A stretch of 18,676 nt of DNA from Bacteroidales bacterium (GTDB taxonomy: Bacteria > Bacteroidota > Bacteroidia > Bacteroidales > UBA932). Shown here piece after piece: positions 12,713-18,676 of the stretch. The notes under the pieces were generated by a model, which searched no databases, was not told where the DNA came from, and saw only the letters and a list, made by a program, of their open reading frames with translations. Made by a program: the position numbers and the translations under genes. The first letter of the stretch is position 1. Each line of letters opens with the position of its first letter. Where the stretch lies: positions 1 to 18,676 of the forward strand of contig JAFZWC010000016.1 of assembly GCA_017617475.1 (NCBI GenBank), in the 5' to 3' direction.

Positions 12713-15571
12713 CATATTGTCCATGTAAGATTCGCTCTTCTTGAACCTCAGGAGGTCGGCCAGGGCCGATGCGTTGGCGGCAATACGGAAGCTGTACGAC
12801 TTGTACATACCCATAGGTACCCAGGAAACCGCTATGTTGAAGCAGTGGAGGTCGTAGGTGGCGCTTATCTGGGTGGATGTGATCTTCATGGCCATGAAGT
12901 CGAATCCGCTGGTGGCCTGGATGCTCAAGCGTGGCGTTACCTTGACGTTTCCGCTCAGGTTCAGGGTCTGGGTAAAGTTCCTGTTGGTGACCAGTTCCTT
13001 GGTTGTAGACATGTAGGAATAGGTCTTGGAATAGTTGAACGAATAACTCACATTGATGGACCAGGGGGCGTTGGGATTCATATAATACACATAGCCTCCC
13101 GGAATGTATTCACCGGTGATGGGGTGATAATAAATGCGCTGGTAAGTGTTGGCGTCGGACTTTCCGCCACCGCCGGACTTGCGGCCGTCGTTACCGTCGA
13201 TGGCACCCTTGCCGTTGATGGAGAAGGAGGCCGACACGGAAGCGTTGGTCAGGCGCAGGGGAACGCCGGTGGCCAGCACGTTGAACTTGTTGTAACGCTT
13301 GCCTTTTTCGTCTATGGCATACGGGTCGAAGTTCAGGTTTCCGCTGATATTGATCTTGTTGAACAGGTTGGTGGAGGCCGATACACCCACATTCTGCATG
13401 CGCATGGAATCGGCCAGGAAATTATAGCTGGTGTTGATGTTCAGCTGGTCCAGCAGCTTGACTTTCTTGGAACCGGTGCCCGTGGTGTCCTTCATGTCCC
13501 GCACCTTGGCTTCCAGGTTGTTGCCTATGGAAAGAGACATGGTTCCGCTCTTGCCCCTTCCCGGAGGCGATACCGAATTGTGGTGCCCGGAAATGGAGTA
13601 AATGTTGTACTGACTCTCTGCGTGATACGTGCCCCGGCTGTCGTAATAGGCGTCCAGGGTGCGCCAGCCGTTGAAGGAGGTTCCCTTTTCCGGACTGAAG
13701 CTCAGGGAAACCGATGGCGAAACCACATGCCGGATGGCCTGCACCTTCCGGTGCTTGCCGAAGTTGAACATGCCGTACAGGCGCGTACTCATGGACATAC
13801 TTCCGGAATACGTATGCGTAACGCCGAAGGCATTGAAGGCCCTTCCAGGGTCTGAAATGACCTTCTGGGCTATTACGTCATTGCCTTCCTTGTCTTTCAC
13901 TATGACGGGATTCCCGTCGTCGTCCACCACATTTTCCAGATACTGCCGGCCCTTGGAGAACATCCAGTTCATGCCGTACGACACGTTGGGCGTGACGTTA
14001 ATATATTTGAGCAGCGTAAAGCTGGGAAGGCCTATCTGGAAGTTGTGCGACATGCCGTTGGTCATCTTGTTCAACGCCTTGATGGCCAGGGAATCGCCGA
14101 ATTCCTTTACCCTGTACTGCTTGCCGTTGGCATCCGTCTCGTACGTGTACTGGTCTCCGTTCATCACGTAGTCCTGGATGTCCCTCATCTTGAAGGCCAC
14201 CCTGTTCTGGAACGAGGTGTTGTAGCCGAAGGAGATTTTCTCGTAGAACTGTTCCTTGCCCACGCGGGTCTTGCGCTTGAAAGGATAGAAACGGTTCACC
14301 GTGAAGGTGATGTTGGGCAGGGTGAAGGAATAGCTGGAGTCCCGCGTGTTCTGGTTGTGCATGGCGTTCACGCTCAGGCTGAACTTGCCGTTCCAGTTGT
14401 GGGAATAGGAGATGGACGATCCAATCTGGTTTTGCTGCGCCTGTTGGACGGAAGTGGCGTTATAACGGTTGTTGGACGGGCTGGAGAAGTTCACGGAAGC
14501 CGTAAAAGAGGTTCCGGGGTGGGCTTTGGCATCCTGGGAATGGGACCACTTGAGGCCGAAGTTGCGGGACTGCACAAAGTCCTTGCTGCCTTTCTCGCCG
14601 GCCTGGTCGTTGGAATAGGTGATGCCGATGTTGCCGTTGAACTTGTAATTGACCTTGTACCGGGAATTGACGTCCACAGCCCAGGAGCCCAGGGTGTAGT
14701 AGTCGCCGGTGACGGAAAGGTCGAAGTAGTCACCGAACACGAAGTACATGCCGGCGTCTCTCATGTAGAAACCGCGCGCCTGCTCTTCGCCGAAGGTGGG
14801 CATGAGCATACCCGTGGCGCGGGTAGGCTTCTTGGGAACGAATCCGAAGGGCAGGCCGATGGGAACCGGCACTCCCGCCACCACGGGCCACGCGGGGCCG
14901 AAAACCGTCTTCTGAGAGGGTTTGGTGACCACTTTAGCCATACTCAGCCTCAGATAGTAGTGGGGCTCTTCAAGGTCGCAAACCGTGTAAATACCGTCCC
15001 GCAGGTTGATGGACTTGTCGGGCATCATCTTGATCTTCTTGCCCTGGAGAAGACCTTCCGACTCCTTGGTGATCATGTTGGTGATGCGGGCCTTCTGGGT
15101 AGTGAAGTTGTACCGGAGCTCGTCCATCTTATAGGTTTGGCCGCCTTCGGTCATTTCCGGCAATCCCACCATTTCTCCGGTAGCCGGGTCTTTCTGGCCC
15201 CGGGCGAAAACGGTGTTGGTAAGCATGTCATATTCCAGATAATCGGCCGTGAGCTTCATATTCTGGTAGGTGACGGTGGCGCCGCCGTAATAGTAGATCA
15301 TGCGCCGGCCGTTGTGGAAGTCCGTGATAATGGAGTCTTTGGCCGTAGAGAAGGCCGGACGCTCCAGCGAGCTCTTGTGCAGAAGGTCCAGGGAGTCCGT
15401 CTTGACGGTTTTGAGGGAATCGGCCCTCATGAGGCTGTCCAGTTGGGAGGCGGTGAGTTCTTGTCTTTTGAGGGTGTCGGGCAAGGATGCCACCTGGGCG
15501 CGGGTAGGGAGGCATGTGGCTGCCAGCGCTAGCGCCAGGATGGTGAGATATTGAAAAATCTTCCTTGCCAT
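12701..15571 (-). CDS. lptD: LPS-assembly protein LptD-like (OstA), Bacteroidetes type
   Basis: Outer-membrane beta-barrel that inserts lipopolysaccharide into the outer leaflet, working with the Lpt bridge. The 956-residue precursor starts with a Sec signal peptide (MARKIFQYLTILALALAATCLPTRAQ). Residues about 70-190 form the OstA/LptA-like jelly-roll: TVTYQNMKLTADYLEYDM, then NFTTQKARITNMITKE. The rest is barrel-like, with alternating polar and aromatic residues, and includes the conserved PVPIGLPFGFVPKKPTRATG segment near 245. No Cys pattern like that of enterobacterial LptD stands out. The start ATG (15569-15571) is supported by a good promoter about 40 nt upstream, and the promoter of the divergent SPOR-like amidase gene overlaps the same region. 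rho follows on the same strand. Family is confident by architecture; the gene name is by analogy. Confidence 0.88.
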   Translation of the reverse strand: MARKIFQYLTILALALAATCLPTRAQVASLPDTLKRQELTASQLDSLMRADSLKTVKTDSLDLLHKSSLERPAFSTAKDSIITDFHNGRRMIYYYGGATVTYQNMKLTADYLEYDMLTNTVFARGQKDPATGEMVGLPEMTEGGQTYKMDELRYNFTTQKARITNMITKESEGLLQGKKIKMMPDKSINLRDGIYTVCDLEEPHYYLRLSMAKVVTKPSQKTVFGPAWPVVAGVPVPIGLPFGFVPKKPTRATGMLMPTFGEEQARGFYMRDAGMYFVFGDYFDLSVTGDYYTLGSWAVDVNSRYKVNYKFNGNIGITYSNDQAGEKGSKDFVQSRNFGLKWSHSQDAKAHPGTSFTASVNFSSPSNNRYNATSVQQAQQNQIGSSISYSHNWNGKFSLSVNAMHNQNTRDSSYSFTLPNITFTVNRFYPFKRKTRVGKEQFYEKISFGYNTSFQNRVAFKMRDIQDYVMNGDQYTYETDANGKQYRVKEFGDSLAIKALNKMTNGMSHNFQIGLPSFTLLKYINVTPNVSYGMNWMFSKGRQYLENVVDDDGNPVIVKDKEGNDVIAQKVISDPGRAFNAFGVTHTYSGSMSMSTRLYGMFNFGKHRKVQAIRHVVSPSVSLSFSPEKGTSFNGWRTLDAYYDSRGTYHAESQYNIYSISGHHNSVSPPGRGKSGTMSLSIGNNLEAKVRDMKDTTGTGSKKVKLLDQLNINTSYNFLADSMRMQNVGVSASTNLFNKINISGNLNFDPYAIDEKGKRYNKFNVLATGVPLRLTNASVSASFSINGKGAIDGNDGRKSGGGGKSDANTYQRIYYHPITGEYIPGGYVYYMNPNAPWSINVSYSFNYSKTYSYMSTTKELVTNRNFTQTLNLSGNVKVTPRLSIQATSGFDFMAMKITSTQISATYDLHCFNIAVSWVPMGMYKSYSFRIAANASALADLLRFKKSESYMDNMLGY

Positions 15572-15594
15572 TGGTTTATTTTTTGCTAATTTTG
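15565..15594 (+). promoter_or_regulatory. Promoter of the SPOR-like amidase gene
   Basis: The -7 box TAATTTTG (15587-15594) has TTG (15565-15567) 19 nt upstream. It overlaps the 5' end of divergent lptD. The predicted start is near 15600, with a leader of about 55 nt to the ATG at 15655. Confidence 0.6.
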
Positions 15595-15610
15595 TGCAAA
15601 ATATAACTTA

Positions 15611-15641
15611 CAAAAGTACTATTTATTCCAGAATATTCAAA
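15611..15641 (-). promoter_or_regulatory. Promoter of lptD
   Basis: On the - strand the -7 box TACTTTTG (15611-15618) and -33 TTTG (15638-15641) are 19 nt apart. The predicted start is near 15604, with a leader of about 33 nt. Confidence 0.75.
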
Positions 15642-15654
15642 ACTGCATCCCTAT

Positions 15655-16821
15655 ATGAAGCCGTTTTTCCGTCTGCTGCTGCCTTTGTGTCCCGCGCTCC
15701 TTCTTGCAATCCCCGTGCCCTCCCGCGCTCAAGGTGACAAGGCGGTGCTCCAATTGAAAACGGTGGTGATTGATGCCGGTCACGGAGGCAAGGACGTCGG
15801 GTGCGTCAGCCGTGACAAAAAAACCTATGAGAAAACCATTACTCTGGATATAGCCAAGCGCCTGGAACAGAAAATATTGGCCGCCTATCCTGGAGTAACG
15901 GTCAAGATGACCCGCTCCGGAGACAAGTTCGTCGAACTGGAGAACCGCGCGGTCATTGCTAACAAGGCGGGCGCCAACCTTTTCATCTCCATCCACGTGA
16001 ATTCGGTGGAAAAGGGCACGTCGGCCCACGGATTCTCCATTCACTGCCTGGGGCAGTCGGCCCGAAAAGGCAACGACCTGTATTCCAAGAACCTTGATCT
16101 GGTGAGAAGGGAGAACTCCGTGATTATGCTGGAAGACGACTACAAGACCCGATATCAGGGCTTCGACCCCAGCGACCCCCAGTCCTATATAATATTCAGC
16201 CTTATGCAGAACGCCCATCTGAGCCAGAGCCTGAGCTTTGCCGAGGATGTGGCCGAGGCTTTTGCCAATGTGGGCCCCATCAAGCACAGCAGGGGAGTCT
16301 CGCAGGACCCGTTCTGGGTGCTCTGGCGCACCGCCATGCCAGCCGTTCTCATTGAAGTGGGCTTCATGAGCAATCCTGAAGACCTGGCCACCCTGCGCAC
16401 GGAAAAGGGCCGTGACGGCATAGCGGAAGGTATCTATCAGGCCTTCGTGGCATTCAAGGGCCGCTACGACGGGGAAAAACCGGCTGTGGTAACTCCTGCT
16501 CCCACTCCGGATCCGACTCCTGCACCAACTGCAGCCCCTGAGAAAAAGGAGGAGACTCCTGCACTTGCACCTGCTCCGGTCCAGGAAGGTGCCTTGTACG
16601 GAATCCAGATTCTGGCCACGAGCAAAACGATGGATTTGAAGGATCCGTATTTCCTGGGTTATGAGCCTACGGTGGTCCCCGTTGGCAAGATCAAAAAGTA
16701 TCTGATTTGCACATCGGCCTCCCTTTCGGAAGTAAAGGGAAAATTACCGGAAATCCGCAAAAAAATCAATGATTGTTTCGTGGTGAAAATCGAAAACGGA
16801 ACCACCACCCCCGTACGTTGA
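15655..16821 (+). CDS. Exported N-acetylmuramoyl-L-alanine amidase with SPOR-like C-terminus
   Basis: Periplasmic zinc amidase (Amidase_3, AmiC-like) for septal peptidoglycan cleavage and cell separation. The 388-residue precursor has a signal peptide (about 1-25, ending PSRAQ). The zinc and catalytic set is complete: H43 in DAGHGG, E59 in TYEKTIT, H114 in SIHVNS, E234 in LIEVGFMSN. An insert at about 140-185 sits where family members carry an autoinhibitory helix, so activity may need an activator. A Pro/Thr/Ala/Glu-rich linker (about 258-303) leads to a C-terminal domain of about 75 residues, YGIQILATSK to CFVVKIENG. That domain has the two-half pattern of SPOR domains, which bind denuded septal glycan. 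It is divergent from lptD. The amidase is certain; the SPOR assignment is moderate. Confidence 0.9.
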   Translation: MKPFFRLLLPLCPALLLAIPVPSRAQGDKAVLQLKTVVIDAGHGGKDVGCVSRDKKTYEKTITLDIAKRLEQKILAAYPGVTVKMTRSGDKFVELENRAVIANKAGANLFISIHVNSVEKGTSAHGFSIHCLGQSARKGNDLYSKNLDLVRRENSVIMLEDDYKTRYQGFDPSDPQSYIIFSLMQNAHLSQSLSFAEDVAEAFANVGPIKHSRGVSQDPFWVLWRTAMPAVLIEVGFMSNPEDLATLRTEKGRDGIAEGIYQAFVAFKGRYDGEKPAVVTPAPTPDPTPAPTAAPEKKEETPALAPAPVQEGALYGIQILATSKTMDLKDPYFLGYEPTVVPVGKIKKYLICTSASLSEVKGKLPEIRKKINDCFVVKIENGTTTPVR

Positions 16822-16840
16822 TTTTTCTTCATTTAAATTG

Positions 16841-16858
16841 CCTAAAAAGGCGTTTTTC
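16841..16858 (+). terminator. Weak intrinsic terminator after the SPOR-like amidase gene
   Basis: GCCT (16841-16844) and AGGC (16849-16852) form a short stem around AAAA. Outward U-G pairing could extend it, and GTTTTT follows. It lies about 20 nt after the stop. The stem is short, so termination is probably partial. Confidence 0.45.
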
Positions 16859-16964
16859 CTACAATTGTTTAATTTAGAATTTATCAATATAAGATAGTTC
16901 TATCCCCGCGCATATAACCCGAATTCTGCTTTCTAAAGGGTTTATAATCAGCCGGTTGGAAAAC

Positions 16965-17100
16965 GGGTAAAAATAGCCCTCCCGAGCAATTAATTTATGG
17001 ATAAAAAAATTAAAAAACAATAGGGGAGCGCAATTTTTTTACAGATTTTTTTCCCCATATTTGCATTCGAAACAAGCTAACGACAACACTATTTTTACCC
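16965..17100. repeat. 12-bp perfect inverted repeat bracketing the dnaA promoter
   Basis: GGGTAAAAATAG (16965-16976) and its exact reverse complement CTATTTTTACCC (17089-17100) are 112 nt apart. The second copy ends 9 nt before the dnaA ATG, inside the leader. The first lies upstream of the predicted transcription start, which favours a DNA-binding site over an RNA hairpin. Confidence 0.7.
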
Positions 17101-17109
17101 AATCCCCTG

Positions 17110-18537
17110 ATGAACAACCAGGAAAGACATATTGCGGTATGGAATAACTGTCTGCAGATCATTCAAAACAACATTGATCCGCAGCAGTTCAATACCTGGT
17201 TCAAGCTCATCAGGCCGGTGTCCCTGGAAGGAGCCAAGCTCACCGTAGAGGTACCCTCGGATTTCTTCCGCCAATATATAGAGGACGCCTATAAAGAGCT
17301 GCTTCGCCTTACCATCAAGCGCGCCATAGGCACGGACGGTCAGCTGTTCTATCTGGTACGTCCCGTGCAAAACAGGGAAGGAATGGTGTTGCCCTCCAGC
17401 CCGGCATCGGCCCCTACCAACAATCCCGTGTCGGTTCCCACTTATCAGCCTGCCGGCAAGCCCAGTCCCTTCGTGTTTCCGGGCCTGCAGCGGCTCAAGA
17501 TCAACCCGCGCCTGAACCCGGTATACTGCTTCGGCAACCTGGTGGAAGGGGAGTGCAACAAACTGGGCGTGAACGCTGCGGAAAGCATTTCGCAGGCGCC
17601 CGGCAAAACCCCGTTCAACCCGCTCTTCCTCTACGGCGGTCCGGGTCTGGGCAAAACGCACATCGCACAGGCTGTTGGCATTGAAATCAAAGAACGTTTC
17701 CCGGACAAGGTGGTCCTGTATGTCACCGGACATGAGTTCAAGACCCAGTACATGGATGCCGTTCAGAACAACCGCATTGTAGATTTCATTGCTTTCTATC
17801 AGAGAATGGACGTCCTCATTGTGGACGACATCCAGGATTTGGCCGGAAAGGGCTCCCAGAACGCGTTCTTCAATGTGTTCAACCACCTTCACCAGAACGG
17901 CAAACAACTCATTTTCACCAGCGACCGTCCTCCGGTAGACCTCCAGAACTTCGAAGACCGCCTGATGTCCCGCTTCAAGTGGGGCCTGTCCGTAGAGCTT
18001 CTGAAGCCGGATTATGCCACCCGTCTGGAAATGCTGCGCTCCCGCGCCCTGCGCGAAGGCGTAAGGCTAAGTGAGGATGTTCTCACTTACCTGGCTTCCC
18101 GCGTCAAAACCAACTTCCGCGAACTGGAAGGCACCCTCACCTCGCTGGTGGCCTACGCCACGCTGGGCCACAGGGACATTGACGTGGAACTGGCCCAGTC
18201 CGTAAGCGGAAAGATTGTTGGAGAACAGGAGAAGGAGATTTCCACGGACCTCATTATCTCCAGCGTGTGCGAGTACTTCAACATCACGCGCGAAATGCTC
18301 CTGTCGGCCACCCGCAAGCGTCAGATTGTGCAGGCCCGCCAGATTGCCATGTACGAATGCCGCAACCTTATCCAGAACTGCTCGCTAAGTACCATTGGCT
18401 CAGAGCTGGGAGGCAAAGACCACGCTACGGTGCTCCATGCCTGCAACACCGTTCAGGACCTCATGGCTACGGACAAGCTCTTCCGGCAATGGGTGGAGGA
18501 CATTGAGAACATGATTGTGGTTCCCGTAGAAAACTAA
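17110..18537 (+). CDS. dnaA: Chromosomal replication initiator DnaA
   Basis: AAA+ ATPase that binds DnaA boxes at oriC, melts origin DNA and loads the helicase. The 475-residue protein has all four domains. Domain I is at 1-85 (HIAVWNNCLQIIQ, then FNTWFKLIRPVSLE). A flexible Pro/Ser-rich linker follows at about 88-120. The ATPase core has Walker A GGPGLGKT (176-183) and Walker B VLIVDD (235-240). The C-terminal helix-turn-helix (about 380-475) carries the signature GGKDHATVLHACNTV near 434-448. The start is the ATG at 17110; the upstream region holds a promoter and an inverted repeat. A strong terminator follows, so it seems to be monocistronic. The neighbours here are the amidase and lptD; dnaN and recF are not visible in the window. 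Confidence 0.98.
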   Translation: MNNQERHIAVWNNCLQIIQNNIDPQQFNTWFKLIRPVSLEGAKLTVEVPSDFFRQYIEDAYKELLRLTIKRAIGTDGQLFYLVRPVQNREGMVLPSSPASAPTNNPVSVPTYQPAGKPSPFVFPGLQRLKINPRLNPVYCFGNLVEGECNKLGVNAAESISQAPGKTPFNPLFLYGGPGLGKTHIAQAVGIEIKERFPDKVVLYVTGHEFKTQYMDAVQNNRIVDFIAFYQRMDVLIVDDIQDLAGKGSQNAFFNVFNHLHQNGKQLIFTSDRPPVDLQNFEDRLMSRFKWGLSVELLKPDYATRLEMLRSRALREGVRLSEDVLTYLASRVKTNFRELEGTLTSLVAYATLGHRDIDVELAQSVSGKIVGEQEKEISTDLIISSVCEYFNITREMLLSATRKRQIVQARQIAMYECRNLIQNCSLSTIGSELGGKDHATVLHACNTVQDLMATDKLFRQWVEDIENMIVVPVEN

Positions 18538-18582
18538 GAGGGTGACCAAAAAGTCAAATTGACTTAGGTCACTCTCTTTTTT
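18537..18582 (+). terminator. Rho-independent terminator of dnaA
   Basis: AGAGGGTGACC (18537-18547) pairs with GGTCACTCTCT (18567-18577) over 11 positions, with one G-U pair, followed by TTTTTT. The apex contains a second palindrome, AAGTCAA-A-TTGACTT, that can stack as an inner hairpin. The stem starts within the dnaA stop codon. Confidence 0.85.
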
Positions 18583-18593
18583 ATGTATGGATG

Positions 18594-18660
18594 AGGAGTC
18601 GGAGGAAGGGATGCCCTCCCGGGGGACTCCGTTCCGCTTCGCTCCACTCCGGCCCCTCCC
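18594..18660. repeat. GC-rich repeat-like tail at window edge
   Basis: The last part of the window is non-coding as far as can be seen. GGAGTC (near 18595-18600) pairs with GACTCC (18625-18630), and GAGG pairs with CCTC inside. ACTCCG is then repeated directly (18626-18631 and 18646-18651), bracketing CGCTTCGCTC, which resembles the core of the rho-mnmE palindromes. It looks like a structured intergenic repeat cut off by the window end. Confidence 0.4.
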
Positions 18661-18676
18661 ATTGTCTTCTGCGTTC

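Larger units (their letters stand above)
16822..17109 (+). promoter_or_regulatory. AT-rich dnaA upstream region
   Basis: This 288-bp stretch holds no gene. A -7 box CATATTTG (17056-17063) is one base off TAnnTTTG, giving a start near 17070 and a leader of about 40 nt. One 9-mer, TATGGATAA (16996-17004), is one mismatch from the DnaA box TGTGGATAA; a second, TTATCAATA (16881-16889), is two mismatches off. There is a GATAG-TT-CTATC palindrome (16893-16904) and a perfect 12-bp inverted repeat at 16965-16976 and 17089-17100. Autoregulation by DnaA is plausible but unproven, and I do not call an origin here. Confidence 0.55.

Noticed and set aside
11381..15532. Long + strand open frames (397, 406 and 495 codons) opposite rho and lptD
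   Set aside because: They are antisense to strongly supported genes, have low-complexity V/G/H/R-rich translations with no domains, and arise from the GC-biased codon use of the true strand.
16490..16560. Repetitive CCT/GCT-rich stretch in the SPOR-like amidase gene
   Set aside because: It encodes the expected Pro/Thr/Ala linker between the catalytic and C-terminal domains and is not a separate repeat element.
16822..17109. Chromosomal origin (oriC) upstream of dnaA
   Set aside because: There is only one near-match to a DnaA box and one poor match, with no cluster. AT-richness alone is not enough, and Bacteroidetes origins need not lie beside dnaA. A GC-skew plot of the full contig would decide.
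1..18676. CRISPR array, insertion sequence, toxin-antitoxin or defence island
   Set aside because: No regular spaced repeats, transposase, integrase, Cas, nuclease or reverse-transcriptase motifs were found on either strand.
18583..18676. Coding sequence at the right edge
   Set aside because: No frame gives a convincing protein and the composition is repeat-like.

Overview
The window looks like a chromosomal segment from a moderately GC-rich member of the Bacteroidota, most likely order Bacteroidales. The evidence is a family-type 581-residue Rho with a long charged N-terminal insert, a Bacteroidetes-style LptD, periplasmic and lipoprotein enzymes, and repeated promoters of the Bacteroidetes type (-7 TAnnTTTG with a -33 TTTG-like box 18-20 nt upstream) instead of sigma-70 boxes. 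No genus can be assigned from this sequence alone.

Layout. 1-1025: the last 31 codons of an unrecognised + strand gene, a hairpin terminator, and a small cytoplasmic/phage-lysin-like Amidase_3 gene on the - strand. Next comes a structured non-coding stretch that includes the tRNA-Phe terminator and a tandem 11-bp repeat. 1026-1101: tRNA-Phe(GAA), - strand, with its own promoter and terminator. 1187-5159: a tightly coupled + strand operon (NUDIX hydrolase, HD-domain protein, 933-aa FAD/Fe-S D-lactate-dehydrogenase-like oxidoreductase) joined by two ATGA overlaps. 5137-5706: mntP on the - strand, overlapping the operon tail. 5764-6396: a YiiX-like NlpC/P60 lipoprotein. 6400-7884: a DUF1846 protein on the - strand. 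8000-9376: an exported bleomycin-hydrolase-type C1 peptidase, then a strong terminator. 9422-15571: mnmE, rho and lptD, all on the - strand. 15655-16821: exported N-acetylmuramoyl-L-alanine amidase with a SPOR-like tail, divergent from lptD. 16822-17109: AT-rich dnaA control region. 17110-18537: dnaA with a strong terminator. 18583-18676: GC-rich repeat-like tail.

How the genes fit together. Most are housekeeping genes: replication initiation (dnaA), transcription termination (rho), tRNA wobble modification (mnmE), outer-membrane LPS assembly (lptD), peptidoglycan turnover (the SPOR-like amidase and the NlpC/P60-like lipoprotein), Mn2+ export (mntP) and a flavin-dependent 2-hydroxyacid oxidoreductase in an operon with two putative phosphohydrolases. 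The left 1 kb has the look of the edge of an element integrated next to tRNA-Phe, but no integrase is in view.

The most notable signals are not genes. First, a short palindromic repeat occurs twice: one copy fills the rho-mnmE junction, and the other lies in frame inside mnmE, where it encodes a VISSEVEKS-type peptide. Second, a perfect 12-bp inverted repeat brackets the dnaA promoter. Third, Rho carries a disordered, AT-hook-like, poly-Q-containing insert. I found no CRISPR array, insertion sequence, toxin-antitoxin pair or recognisable new defence system.
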